In this document: piece after piece, positions 10,747 through 19,557 of the stretch
Layout of the letters: each line of letters opens with the position of its first letter
Numbering within the stretch: position 1 is the stretch's first letter
Source: Chloroflexota bacterium
GTDB lineage: Bacteria; Chloroflexota; UBA6077; JACCZL01
Length of the DNA stretch: 64,000 nucleotides
NCBI GenBank assembly: GCA_020850535.1
Contig: JADZEM010000019.1
Location: forward strand, 17,572 to 81,571
Direction of reading: 5' to 3'
The notes under the pieces: generated by a model
Told to the model about the DNA's origin: nothing
Databases searched by the model: none
What the model saw: the letters and a program-made list of their open reading frames with translations, nothing else
Made by a program: the position numbers and the translations under genes

Positions 10747-10980
10747 CAGGGCGATTGTATGTTCGTTGGTGTTCCCATAGCTGTGGTGTTCCCATAGCTG
10801 TGCGGAACGAGCGGTCGGGGAATGAATCCCCCGCCTACAGTCATTCAGTCGCTGCGCGACGGACGCCGCGAACGACAGCGACAGGCCAGACGGGAGCGTC
10901 GCGGAGCGACAGCATGATGGTAGGCGGGGACTTCAGTCCCCGACGACGCTGCGCGACGCGCTCAACATGCAATCGCCCCG
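10747..10980. mobile_element. MITE-like element, family A copy 3, with target duplication
   Basis: A 234-bp element with 17-bp terminal inverted repeats (10747-10763 and 10964-10980, two mismatches between arms). It is bounded by a perfect 10-bp direct repeat GGTAGCCGGG at 10737-10746 and 10981-10990, the mark expected of transposition. The interior shares the CGGGGACTTCAGTCCCCG hairpin and GTCGCTGCGCGAC block of the other copies but is more diverged. It carries a small duplication TGTTCCCATAGCTGTG near its left end. No coding frame. Confidence 0.82.
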
Positions 10981-11072
10981 GGTAGCCGGGTCAGCCGATG
11001 CATGTCCGGGGGTGGCGTTGCCTATACTGCGTCGCGAGACTGGCAGTTGAACCCTGGCGGAGGCGAACGGCG

Positions 11073-11822
11073 ATGCAGTTGCGCGGCGCGGTGTCTTTGG
11101 TGACCGGTGGGAACGGCGGACTGGGCCGGCGGATCTGCAACGCGCTGGCCCGCGAAGGCTCGAACGTGGCGGTGGTCTGCCGCTCCTCGCGGGAGGACGC
11201 CGAGGGCGTGGCCGCCGAGCTGCGCGGCTACGACGTGAAGGCCGAGGTCTTCCTGGCCGACGTCACCGTCCAGGAGCAGATCGCCGCCCTCTACGAGCAG
11301 GTGCTGGCCCAGTTTGGGCGCATCGACGTGCTGGTGAACAACGCGGCCTACAACCAGTTCGTGGCGTTCAAGGATCTGGAAGGGCTCACGCCGGACATCT
11401 GGAACACCATCCTGAACGCCAACACGACCGGCCCGTTCCTCTGCATCCGCGAGATCGCCCCGATCATGAAGCGCCAGGGGGGCGGGCGGATCATCAACGT
11501 CAGCTCGGTGGCCGGTTTTGCGCCATCGGGCAGCAGCATCGCCTACGCCGTGTCGAAGTCGGCGCTCAACCACCTGACGCGGTGCATGGCGGTGGCGCTC
11601 GCGCCGGACATCCTGGTCAACTGCGTCGCTCCTGGCCTGATGGAGGGGACGCGCATGACGGCGCGCCTCCACCCCGACCAGGTCAAGAACGCGCGCGCGG
11701 GTGCGCTGATCGGGAAGGCTGCCGACCGCGACGACGTGGCCGAGCAGGTCGTGACGTTCGCCAAGACGGACAGCACAACCGGCCAGAACCTGGTGATCGA
11801 CGGCGGCCGCTACTTCCACTGA
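11073..11822 (+). CDS. short-chain dehydrogenase/reductase (FabG-like)
   Basis: A 249-aa classical SDR. The nucleotide-binding TGGNGGLG (11-18), NNAA (89-92) and the catalytic set Ser145, Tyr158 and Lys162 (YAVSK) are all intact. It would reduce a ketone or oxidise an alcohol with NAD(P)H; the substrate is not predictable. FabG-like acyl reductases and many sugar/polyol dehydrogenases share this pattern. GGAGG lies about 9 nt before ATG 11073. It stands alone between a family-A repeat and a secreted peptidase gene. Confidence 0.88.
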   Translation: MQLRGAVSLVTGGNGGLGRRICNALAREGSNVAVVCRSSREDAEGVAAELRGYDVKAEVFLADVTVQEQIAALYEQVLAQFGRIDVLVNNAAYNQFVAFKDLEGLTPDIWNTILNANTTGPFLCIREIAPIMKRQGGGRIINVSSVAGFAPSGSSIAYAVSKSALNHLTRCMAVALAPDILVNCVAPGLMEGTRMTARLHPDQVKNARAGALIGKAADRDDVAEQVVTFAKTDSTTGQNLVIDGGRYFH

Positions 11823-11956
11823 TCGCCGCTGCAATCGCGACGCGTCGTGGGGCCACCTGAAAGCCGTCACGCCTGAAGTGAACGCCAGCGAGATCCCGAT
11901 CCGCTGCTCGTTCGTTACGGTTTCGATCCCAGATTGCCGTCACCTTGCCGCGTTTC

Positions 11957-11986
11957 TTGGCATGGCGGCGTAGACTGGCGTATCGT
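11957..11986 (+). promoter_or_regulatory. candidate sigma70-type promoter for the C39-like gene
   Basis: TTGGCA (11957-11962), an 18-bp spacer, then TATCGT (11981-11986). One and two mismatches to the consensus hexamers. Transcription would start about 90 nt before the chosen TTG start. Pattern-based only. Confidence 0.35.
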
Positions 11987-12082
11987 TCGGCGGGTCTTCT
12001 GCTTCGGGTGCCGGACGGTTGTGCTTCAGCGCACTGTCCGCTCACCGTTTGCGCCTGCGGGCGTCGTCAGGGAGTCGAGAGC

Positions 12083-13267
12083 TTGCACCGCTGGCTGAAC
12101 GGATCGCTCCACTCGGGCGCACGGCGGGCCGTCGGCGTCCTCACACTCGCCGCCGCGCTGGTCGGGCTGCTGCCCGGGATCGTGCCGACGGCCCCGGCCT
12201 ACGCGCAGAACGTCGAGAGCGCGCCGGCCATCGAGCCGGCCACCGCCTGGGCGAAGACGGCCAAAGAGACGGCGATCTGGTCCGGCTGGGACAGCGCAGC
12301 CGTCGAGTTCGCGAAGATCCCGAAGGACATCACCGTCCAGATGATCGAGCTGCGGGGTGCTCGCGCCTACGTCTACTTTCCGGGCGACGGCAAAGGCCAC
12401 AAGGCCGGCGAGGTCTGGATCGACCGGGCCGATCTGACGGACGCGCCCTGGCCGCGCTGGGCCCGCGCCCGCCGCGCCACACACCTCCGCACCATGCCGA
12501 ATCTGCTGTCCGAAGAGATCACTACCCTGACCCGTGGCCAGTACATCGAGACCACGGGCGAGACGCGCGGACGCTGGGCGCAGGCGTTCTACCTGACTGA
12601 CCGTGCGCCGGGCGAGTGGGTCATGGGCTGGGTCGATGGCCTGGACTTGATGCTGCCGCGCGGCGACCAGGCCGAGATCTCGACTTACATGCTGACCCGG
12701 ACCGCGCTGATGACCTCCGCGCCGGACCTGTGGCTGCGCGTGCCGTATCGCAGCCAGATCGACGGCAGCCCCTACGCCGACGCCAACTGCGGACCGACGA
12801 GCGTGGCGATGGCGCTCGAAGCGCTCGGCAAGAGCGAGCCGCTCGGGACGCTGCGCGAGATGGCGCTCACGCTCCAGGAGAACCCGCGCTGCGACGACTG
12901 CGGCACCTACATCCAGCACCTCGCGGCCGTGGCCGAGATGCGCGGCGCGAAGAGCTACGGCCTGCGCCAGGAGGACGGCGGCTGGCGGCGCTGGACGCTG
13001 GACGACATCCGCGCCGAGTTGCGGCAGCAGCGCGTCGTCATTCCCCAGGTCAAGTACCGCCAACTCCCAGGCCGCGGCCGCGTCGGCTACGGCGGCGACC
13101 ACTACATCGTGCTGGTCGGGATCGCCGGGCAGAGCTTCATCTACAACGACCCCGTAGACAGCGACGGGCGCGGCTACGGCCGGCTGATCAGCGCCGAGCA
13201 GCTTGAGGCCGCGATGTCGAACGCCAACGGCGAGTTCGCCCGGACCGCGTTCGCCGTCGGCAAGTAG
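12083..13267 (+). CDS. secreted C39-like cysteine peptidase
   Basis: A 394-aa exported protein. A basic N-terminus and a hydrophobic stretch end at AYAQ, a good signal-peptidase site about 40 residues in. A middle region (about 60-200) resembles SH3-like repeats. The C-terminal ~190 residues form a peptidase C39-like domain: Cys236 in NCGPTSVAM, His340 in GDHYIVLVG, and an Asn/Asp in YNDP. Such domains cleave peptides outside the cell. I chose TTG 12083 with an AGGGAG element 8 nt upstream; an upstream TTG at 11945 would spoil the signal peptide. Substrate unknown. Confidence 0.78.
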   Translation: MHRWLNGSLHSGARRAVGVLTLAAALVGLLPGIVPTAPAYAQNVESAPAIEPATAWAKTAKETAIWSGWDSAAVEFAKIPKDITVQMIELRGARAYVYFPGDGKGHKAGEVWIDRADLTDAPWPRWARARRATHLRTMPNLLSEEITTLTRGQYIETTGETRGRWAQAFYLTDRAPGEWVMGWVDGLDLMLPRGDQAEISTYMLTRTALMTSAPDLWLRVPYRSQIDGSPYADANCGPTSVAMALEALGKSEPLGTLREMALTLQENPRCDDCGTYIQHLAAVAEMRGAKSYGLRQEDGGWRRWTLDDIRAELRQQRVVIPQVKYRQLPGRGRVGYGGDHYIVLVGIAGQSFIYNDPVDSDGRGYGRLISAEQLEAAMSNANGEFARTAFAVGK

Positions 13268-13363
13268 GCCGTCAGCCGGCGGGTCCGCGCAGGCCTCGCT
13301 GGTCTGGTCACTCGATTCGCGTGCTCCCGTGCTTTAGCATTGCCCGCACGAGGAGCATCTCCC

Positions 13364-14506
13364 ATGTTGAACTACTACGATCTGCCCTTTACCGACGAGG
13401 AACGCCTCGTACAGCAATCCACGCGCGAGTGGGTCGAGGCCGTGGCCCTGCCAGGCATCGCCGACCACTTCGAGGCGGCCACCTTCCCGAAGCACCTGAT
13501 CCCGGAGATGGGCAAGCTCGGCCTCTTCGGCGCGAGCATGCCGACGTACGGCGCCGGCATGCCGTACTCCTGCTACGGGCTGATCTGCCAGGAGCTTGAG
13601 CGGTGCGACTCCGGCCTGCGAAGCTTCGTCTCGGTCCAGAGCAGCCTGACGATGTTCCCGATCTACGCCTTCGGGTCTGAGGCGCAGAAGCAGAAGTACC
13701 TGCCGAAGATGGCCGACGGCGAGCTGATCGGCTGCTTCGGCCTGACCGAGCCAGACCACGGCTCGGACCCCTCCGGCATGGAGACGCGCGCCGCCTCCGA
13801 CGGCGACGGCTGGGTCATCAACGGTGCGAAGATGTGGATCACCAACGGCACCATCGCTGACCTTTGCATCATCTGGGCGAAGACGCCAGACGGCATTCGT
13901 GGGTTCGTGGTGGACACGGACACGAAGGGGTTCAGCGCGCGGAAGGTCGAGAAGAAGCTCTCGCTGCGGGCCTCGGTGACCGCCGAGTTGCACTTCGACG
14001 ACATGCGGGTGCCGGCCTCGGCGCTGCTGCCGGGCACGAAGGGGATCGGGTCGGCGCTGCGGTGCCTCAACGAGGCGCGCTTCGGCATCGCCTGGGGCGT
14101 CATCGGCGCGGCGATGGCCTGCTTCGAGAGCGCGCTGGAGTACAGCAAGATCCGACCGCAGTTCGGCAAGCCGATCGCCGGCTTCCAGCTCACCCAGGAG
14201 AAACTGGCCGACATGCTGACCGCCATCACCCAGGCGCAGCTGGTGGCCTTGCAGCTCGCCCGGCTAAAGGATGGCGGCGCGCTGCGGCACCAGCAGGTCT
14301 CCCTGGCGAAGCGCGCCAACGCAGCCTCGGCCTTGCAGGTGGCCCGAACGGCGCGGACGATCCTTGGCGGCAACGGCATCAGCCTGGAACACCCGATCAT
14401 CCGCCACATGGCGAACCTCGAAACGGTCATCACCTACGAGGGCACCCACGAGATCCACACGCTCATCCTCGGGCAGGATCTGACCGGTATCGCCGCGTTT
14501 AGCTGA
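13364..14506 (+). CDS. acyl-CoA dehydrogenase, glutaryl-CoA dehydrogenase-like
   Basis: A 380-aa FAD acyl-CoA dehydrogenase. FGLTEPDHGSDP is diagnostic of the glutaryl-CoA dehydrogenase group, which oxidises and decarboxylates glutaryl-CoA to crotonyl-CoA in lysine/tryptophan breakdown. The catalytic Glu359 lies in TYEGTHEIH, and LRSFVSVQSSL and WITNG (FAD/substrate contacts) are present. GAGGAG stands 8 nt before ATG 13364. Other glutarate-pathway genes are not adjacent, so a related short branched acyl-CoA is an alternative substrate. Confidence 0.87.
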   Translation: MLNYYDLPFTDEERLVQQSTREWVEAVALPGIADHFEAATFPKHLIPEMGKLGLFGASMPTYGAGMPYSCYGLICQELERCDSGLRSFVSVQSSLTMFPIYAFGSEAQKQKYLPKMADGELIGCFGLTEPDHGSDPSGMETRAASDGDGWVINGAKMWITNGTIADLCIIWAKTPDGIRGFVVDTDTKGFSARKVEKKLSLRASVTAELHFDDMRVPASALLPGTKGIGSALRCLNEARFGIAWGVIGAAMACFESALEYSKIRPQFGKPIAGFQLTQEKLADMLTAITQAQLVALQLARLKDGGALRHQQVSLAKRANAASALQVARTARTILGGNGISLEHPIIRHMANLETVITYEGTHEIHTLILGQDLTGIAAFS

Positions 14507-14691
14507 TCCAGGCAGCGGCTCCGGGCGTATATTTCAAGAGAGCGGAACCGCGCTCGGGCAGGTTGTTGAGAGCAACCGGGCCGCAGGTACCGCGCTGCGC
14601 TGACGCGGCAGGCGGCCCAGGCGTCAACCTTACGGCAACACGCGGTACACTCGGAACGGCCGAAGGATGGACCGTTCCAGGGAGTGAGAGG

Positions 14692-15303
14692 ATGGCGTTC
14701 AACTTCTTCAACAAGGGGCGGCTGGAGCGCTCGAAAGCGCTCGGCGACCGCCTTCCCCCGGGGCAGTACCAGACCGAAAAGTGGCCGGTGCTGCACTACG
14801 GCTCGGTGCCGGCCTTCAACCCGGAGACCTGGACCTTCACCGTCTCGGGCCTGGTCGAGAACCCGATGCACCTGACCTACGCGCAGTTTCGCGATCTCCC
14901 GACGGTCACCATCAAGACCGACATCCACTGCGTGACGCGCTGGAGCATGTTCGACAGCGAGTGGACGGGCGTCGCCTTCCGAGACATCATGCGGCTGGTC
15001 CGGCCCCGACCAGAGGCCAGATTCGTGATGGCGCTCGCCGAGAACAAGTTCACGGCGAATGTCCCGCTTGCCGACCTGGACCGCGACGACGTGCTGCTGC
15101 TGTTCCAGCGGAACGGCGAGAACATCTCGCCGGAGCACGGCTGGCCGCTGCGGCTCTTCGTGCCGCACCTCTACTTCTGGAAGAGCGCCAAATGGCTGCG
15201 CGGCCTGGAGTTCGTCGCGGAGGACAAGGCCGGCTTCTGGGAGTCGTACGGGTATCACATGCGCGGTGACCCCTGGAAGGAAGAGCGGTACGACGGCGAC
15301 TGA
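14692..15303 (+). CDS. sulfite-oxidase-like molybdopterin oxidoreductase
   Basis: A 203-aa protein of the oxidoreductase molybdopterin-binding (SUOX/YuiH-like) family. Cys80 in DIHCVTRWS is the residue that ligates molybdenum. EWTGVAFRDIM, NFTAN-type ENKFTANVPL, the acidic EHGWPLRLFVPHLY and KSAKWLRGLEF complete the cofactor-binding fold. No Tat signal or dimerisation domain is present, so it is the short cytoplasmic-looking type. GGAG sits 7 nt before the ATG. The 185-bp leader has a TATATT element at 14528 and a 7-bp hairpin (GGAACGG/CCGTTCC) near 14655-14680. Substrate not known. Confidence 0.88.
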   Translation: MAFNFFNKGRLERSKALGDRLPPGQYQTEKWPVLHYGSVPAFNPETWTFTVSGLVENPMHLTYAQFRDLPTVTIKTDIHCVTRWSMFDSEWTGVAFRDIMRLVRPRPEARFVMALAENKFTANVPLADLDRDDVLLLFQRNGENISPEHGWPLRLFVPHLYFWKSAKWLRGLEFVAEDKAGFWESYGYHMRGDPWKEERYDGD

Positions 15304-15318
15304 CCAGACCGGCCCGGG

Positions 15319-16068
15319 CTAGGGCCGGGCGCTGGCGGCGGCCGAGCGCCCGGCCTGCTCGACGGCCTCCAGCGTCAGGCCCAGGTCGCGGAGCAGGCGC
15401 GCTGCCGGGCAGTTGGCCGCGTTGAGCAAGAGACGCTGCACATCGTCTGGCGTGTCGAGGTCCAGCGCCAGCCCTGCCCGCTCCACTGTGCGGAGCGGCA
15501 CGTCAGCCGCGCGTGCCTGCCGCTGATGCTCCACGAAGCTCCCGACGCCGAAACGCGGCGCGATAGCGGCCGGCGGCGACAGCAGCAGCGCGTTGGTGCC
15601 CTCGCGAGCGCCGTCGGGCGCGATGACGACGTTCGCCTGCTCGGCGGCCGCGCTGAGCGCGTCGATGTCACCTGTCGTGACGGTGGGCAGGTCTGAGGGC
15701 AACATCAGCAGGCCTGCCGCGCCGCCCGACGTGGCAACGCGCTGCGCCTGGCGCAGCGCCCGGTTCAGACCGTCACCAGGGCCGTCGTCGGGCGCGATGT
15801 CGATCTCAGGGGCCTCGGCCAGGAAGGTCAACCGCGCATGGTCAGGCGCCACCACCCATGCGTCGCCAGGGTGCAGCACCAGCACCCGCTCGACCGTGCT
15901 CGCGTTGCAGGCGGCCGCCAGCACGCCGACAAACATCGTCTGACTCAGACGCGTGCGTGCGTCGGCGTCCAGCAGGCCGGCGAGGCGGCGCTTGCTGCCA
16001 GCCGACCCCTTGTACGGGATGACGACCCACAGTCCGCCGCTCTGCCGCTCGCCCAGGCGATCGACCAT
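15319..16068 (-). CDS. cofC: 2-phospho-L-lactate guanylyltransferase (F420 biosynthesis)
   Basis: A 249-aa nucleotidyltransferase of the CofC/FbiD family, which activates phospholactate (or phosphoenolpyruvate) with GTP for F420 assembly. WVVIPYKGSAGSKRRLAGLL near the N-terminus is the nucleotide-binding loop. DDGPGDGLNRAL and LMLPSDLPTVT supply the metal-binding acids, and FGVGSFVEHQRQA lies near the C-terminus. Its ATG shares one base with the cofD stop (TGATG), so the two are translationally coupled. Confidence 0.93.
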   Translation of the reverse strand: MVDRLGERQSGGLWVVIPYKGSAGSKRRLAGLLDADARTRLSQTMFVGVLAAACNASTVERVLVLHPGDAWVVAPDHARLTFLAEAPEIDIAPDDGPGDGLNRALRQAQRVATSGGAAGLLMLPSDLPTVTTGDIDALSAAAEQANVVIAPDGAREGTNALLLSPPAAIAPRFGVGSFVEHQRQARAADVPLRTVERAGLALDLDTPDDVQRLLLNAANCPAARLLRDLGLTLEAVEQAGRSAAASARP

Positions 16069-17018
16069 CAGGAGATCGCGGCGTCGAGGCAGGTCTGGGC
16101 CAGTGTGCGCTTCACGTCAAAGTCGCGCATGATCGTGTCGGTGACCACGGCACGCACGCCCTCCGCTTCGACCGCCGGAGCCAGGGCCGCATCCTGATTG
16201 TCGATGACCAGCACGTCCAGGAAGTCGGCGTAGGCGCGCGCCACCCCGACCGCCGAGACCTCCATGCCCAGGCCGCGCATCATCCGGTCAGCCGGCCCCT
16301 TGATGGTCGCCCCGCCGATGATCGGGCTGACGCCGACGATCCGCGCAGCCGTCTCACGGAGGGCGTCACGCACGCCGTCGAGCGCCAGGATCGTGCCGAC
16401 GCTGACCAGCGGGTTGCTCGGGCTGATCAGGATGACCGACGCCTGTCGGATCGTGTCGAGGAGGCCCGGGGCCGGCCGCGCCGCCTCGACGCCGTCGTAG
16501 CGGATCTCCAGCACGTCGTCCTGCGACCGTCGATGAACGAAGTACTCCTGAAACGCCAGCCAGCCGTCCGGGGTGCGGATCTGGGTCCGGACCGGCTCGT
16601 CGCTCATCGGCAGCATCCGCACCGCAAGGCCCATCCGCGCGGTCAGATCGGCAGTGACCTCGCTCAGGGCGCGGCCCTGGCGAAGCAGCTCGGTGCGGTG
16701 GATGTGGACGGCGAGATCGCGGTCCCCGAGCAGGAACCAGCGCTCGCGCCCAAGCCGCTCGAACATCTCCAGCGCATGATAGGTGTCGCCACGGACGCCC
16801 CAGCCCTGCGACGGCTCGACCTGTCCCGACAGGGTGTAGAGGACCGTATCGACATCCGGGCAGACCGTCAGCCCGTACAGCTCGGTGTCGTCGCCGGTGT
16901 TGACGACGACCGTCACGCGAGACGGATCGACCGCCTGCACCACGCCTTCGAGAAACCGGGCCGCGCCGACGCCGCCAGCCAGCACGACCACATCCCGCCG
17001 CTCATCAGAAGAGGTCAC
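16068..17018 (-). CDS. cofD: 2-phospho-L-lactate transferase (F420 biosynthesis)
   Basis: CofD joins the activated phospholactyl group to the deazaflavin Fo, forming F420-0. VVLAGGVGAARFLEG at the N-terminus, VVNTGDDTELYGL, the WFLLGDRDLAVHI block, LISPSNPLVSVGTIL and SPIIGGATIKGPADRMM are family signatures. I chose GTG 17018 because AGGAG is 9 nt upstream; GTG 17024 and 17036 are alternatives. It follows thiO by 63 bp and precedes cofC with a one-base overlap. F420 gamma-glutamyl ligase (cofE) is not in the window. Confidence 0.93.
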   Translation of the reverse strand: MTSSDERRDVVVLAGGVGAARFLEGVVQAVDPSRVTVVVNTGDDTELYGLTVCPDVDTVLYTLSGQVEPSQGWGVRGDTYHALEMFERLGRERWFLLGDRDLAVHIHRTELLRQGRALSEVTADLTARMGLAVRMLPMSDEPVRTQIRTPDGWLAFQEYFVHRRSQDDVLEIRYDGVEAARPAPGLLDTIRQASVILISPSNPLVSVGTILALDGVRDALRETAARIVGVSPIIGGATIKGPADRMMRGLGMEVSAVGVARAYADFLDVLVIDNQDAALAPAVEAEGVRAVVTDTIMRDFDVKRTLAQTCLDAAIS

Positions 17019-17081
17019 AGACACGCGCTCCTGCACCCGCTTCCACGCCGCGGGCGCGCCGTTTGATGATGCTGAAGTCGA

Positions 17082-18218
17082 TCAGATGGGCAGGCCGCCC
17101 CGCACGCCCCAGGTTCTCGGGTCGGGCATCTCGACCCCCACGAACCGTAGCGGATCGAATGGCGCGGTCGGTACTTTCGGGGTCTGGCCGGTGACGAGGT
17201 CGGCCAGCAGCTCGGCGCTGGCCGGGGCCGGGGCGATGCCGCTCGGGCCGTGCCCGGTCGCGAAATACAACCCCTTGACTGCGCCTGCGCCGATGCTCGG
17301 CCGGCTGTCCAGCGAGTTCGGTCGGAAGCCGGTCCAGATCTCGACAATCGGGGCGTCGGCCAGGGCCGGGACCATGTTGATGGCCTCGGAGAGCAGCCAG
17401 TGCACGCCGCCCGCCGTGAACGAGCTGTTGTAGCCGGTGTACTTGCGCGTCGCGCCGACGACCAGCCGCCCGTCGGCCCGCGGTACGAGGTACGGGTCCG
17501 GCACCTTGGTCACCACCCGCTTCAGGCCGATGGCGCTCTGGTCGAGCGCCAGGATCTCGCCTCGCTGCGGCACGACCGGGATGACCGGGTCGCAGCCGGG
17601 GATCTGGCGCGACCAGCTTCCCGCCGCGTTCACCACGACCGGGGCCAGGATGTCCCCTTCGAGGGTCCGTACGCCGCGTACTGCGTCGCCGTCGCGCAGG
17701 ATCTCGGTGACCGCCGCGCCGTAGACCAGCCTGACGCCCGCGCGGCGCACCGCGACTTCGAGCGCCCGGCACAGTCGTCGATTGTCGATCTGGCCGCCCG
17801 GGCGGATCAGCCCACCGATGACGTTCGGCCCGAGCACCGGCTCGGCCTCTCCGAGGGCCGCCCCTTCGAGAAAGACCGCGTCAGGCTCGGTGGCGGCGGC
17901 AGCCCGCAGCTCACGGGCATGCTCCTCGGTGAAGGCCGGGATGATGTCACCCGGGTGCGTCATCTCCGGGTCGATGTCGGTCTCCTCCTTGAGGTCCGCC
18001 ACGAGGCTCGGGTAGAGGGCCTCGCTGCGCCGCTTCAGAGCGGCCTCAGGGCTGGCATCCCGCGGGTGCGAGGCGTTGAGAATGCCCGCCGAGGCCCACG
18101 AGGCCTGCCGGCCCGGCTGATCGCGCTCGACCAGCGTCACATCAAGGCCGCGCTTCCGCAGCTCGCGCGCGCTGAGCAGCCCGATCACTCCCCCACCGAT
18201 GACGATCGCGTCAGGCAT
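17082..18218 (-). CDS. thiO: FAD-dependent amine/glycine oxidase (ThiO-like)
   Basis: A 378-aa DAO-family flavoprotein. AIVIGGGVIGLLSAREL is the FAD dinucleotide fold, followed by VERDQPGRQASWASAG, the ThiO/glycine-oxidase signature. VVNAAGSWS, VPQRGEILAL and FATGHGPSGI are also typical. Glycine oxidase supplies dehydroglycine for thiazole formation in thiamine synthesis; a broader amino-acid oxidase is possible since no other thi gene is near. GGAGGAG lies 4 nt before ATG 18218. It precedes cofD and cofC on the same strand and probably shares a transcript. Confidence 0.82.
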   Translation of the reverse strand: MPDAIVIGGGVIGLLSARELRKRGLDVTLVERDQPGRQASWASAGILNASHPRDASPEAALKRRSEALYPSLVADLKEETDIDPEMTHPGDIIPAFTEEHARELRAAAATEPDAVFLEGAALGEAEPVLGPNVIGGLIRPGGQIDNRRLCRALEVAVRRAGVRLVYGAAVTEILRDGDAVRGVRTLEGDILAPVVVNAAGSWSRQIPGCDPVIPVVPQRGEILALDQSAIGLKRVVTKVPDPYLVPRADGRLVVGATRKYTGYNSSFTAGGVHWLLSEAINMVPALADAPIVEIWTGFRPNSLDSRPSIGAGAVKGLYFATGHGPSGIAPAPASAELLADLVTGQTPKVPTAPFDPLRFVGVEMPDPRTWGVRGGLPI

Positions 18219-18302
18219 CCGACTCCTCCGTGCGGCCCGCGTCCACCGCAAGCCCCGTCACCGGAATCGTAGCCCGGGCAGGCAGGTCAGCGCGGCGTTG
18301 GT

Positions 18303-18824
18303 TCAGCCGCGATGCTTGTCTGACTCGTCCACCTGCACCAGCCAGCGCATCGCGCGCAGGCGAGCATCGATCTGCGCGCCAAGATACTCGTGGGCGCGCC
18401 GCAGCCGCTCAATGGACGTTCGCAACTCCTGCATCGTCAGCGGTCTGTGGCCGCCGCTCAGCAGCTCGGTGTCGGCGTTGGTGGGCGGATACGGCGGGAT
18501 GCAGATGAACAGTACCTCGGCCGGCGCGTCCCCGTCATTGCGAAACGACAGGGTCGAGGCGGGCGGCGTCACGATAGCCTCGCCGGGGCCAAGCTCGCGC
18601 TCGACGTGCTGAGCATCCCCCGTCGTGCGCTGCAGCACCGTCACGCGCCCGGCCACAACGTAGGTGACCTGCTCCAGTCCGTAGTGGAGGTGGACCGAGT
18701 AGTCACGTTCGCGCGGCGGGATGATCCCGACGACCACGCTGGTCAGCTCCGAGTCGGCGCCCCGGATCGGCCGGATAGTGATGCCATCCGGTGCGAGAAA
18801 CTCCCCTGGCCCCAACGCCGTCAC
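18303..18824 (-). CDS. cupin-domain protein
   Basis: A 173-aa single cupin. HLHYGLEQVTYVVAGRVTV and LGPGEAIVTPPASTLSFRN form the two cupin motifs, with His/His/Glu metal ligands in the first (VHLHYGLEQ). A helical C-terminal tail of about 45 residues follows. No catalytic type can be assigned; such proteins act as metal-dependent isomerases, oxygenases or effector sensors. It lies 84 bp upstream of thiO on the same strand and may head that operon. It diverges from the following decarboxylase-family gene by ~90 bp. Confidence 0.78.
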   Translation of the reverse strand: MTALGPGEFLAPDGITIRPIRGADSELTSVVVGIIPPRERDYSVHLHYGLEQVTYVVAGRVTVLQRTTGDAQHVERELGPGEAIVTPPASTLSFRNDGDAPAEVLFICIPPYPPTNADTELLSGGHRPLTMQELRTSIERLRRAHEYLGAQIDARLRAMRWLVQVDESDKHRG

Positions 18825-18913
18825 CTGTCTGCCTCCTGCTGCCGTACCGCTCGACTATGCTTGACGGTCGTGGAGCAGGGCAACCGCCGGACGGTGGCGC
18901 AGAGGGGGAGTCG

Positions 18914-19330
18914 ATGAGCGACGAGCAGGAGCGGTACGAGCGCGGCCGGGCCGTGATTCTGGACATCTGGGGCGAGGACGAGGGCAGCGCCATCCTCGGG
19001 CGCTGGCACGATCTCTCGCCGGACCTCGAACGGCAGATCGTGGAGTACATGTTCGGGGATCGCTGGGCGCTGGCGACCCCGGACCGCAAGACGCGCAGCA
19101 TCGTGCACGTCGCGACGCTCACCGCGCTGCACCGCCCGACCCAGCTTCGGGTCCACCTGCGCGGCGCGCTCAAGAACGGCGCGACCGAGCGCGAGATCGT
19201 GGAGACGATCCTCCAGGTCGGGCTGCTGGCCGGCTTCCCGACCTCGTGGGACGCACTGGCGGTCTGCAACGAGGTGTTCGCGGAGTGGCGGCGCGAGATG
19301 CAAGCGGACGGCGCCTCGCGAAGCTGGTAA
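18914..19330 (+). CDS. carboxymuconolactone decarboxylase/AhpD-family protein
   Basis: A 139-aa all-helical protein matching the CMD family (RKTRSIVHVATLTAL, LRVHLRGALKNGATEREIVETILQVGLLAG). It lacks the CxxC thiol pair of AhpD peroxidase-type members, so it fits the gamma-carboxymuconolactone decarboxylase-like branch. A run of G and GGGAG lies 3 nt before the ATG. No other beta-ketoadipate genes are near, so function is open. Downstream is a family-B repeat. Confidence 0.82.
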   Translation: MSDEQERYERGRAVILDIWGEDEGSAILGRWHDLSPDLERQIVEYMFGDRWALATPDRKTRSIVHVATLTALHRPTQLRVHLRGALKNGATEREIVETILQVGLLAGFPTSWDALAVCNEVFAEWRREMQADGASRSW

Positions 19331-19361
19331 CTCCACCACGCAGAAAGGCGGCGTCATACCG

Positions 19362-19466
19362 GTCATCCCGAGCGGAGCGAGCGTGCGAGCGCAGTCAAGG
19401 GATCCTCCTCACGCCACAGAAGGAGAAGATCCCTCTCTGCTCGTTCCTCGCCGCGGTCGGGATGAC
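19362..19466. repeat. dispersed palindromic repeat, family B copy 2
   Basis: A 105-bp copy, inverted relative to 4006-4115, again bounded by GTCATCCCGA / TCGGGATGAC. The ~31 bp to its left also match the reverse complement of the block at 4370-4410. A further fragment GGGTCGGGATGACA follows at about 19516. It fills the gap between the CMD-family gene and polX and could act as a bidirectional terminator. Confidence 0.78.
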
Positions 19467-19557
19467 GAGCGGGTGTGCTCGTGCCCTGCGTAGCTTGCCC
19501 TGAGCGTGCCGAATGGGGTCGGGATGACACACCCCTCACATCCAGCATGGCAACGTA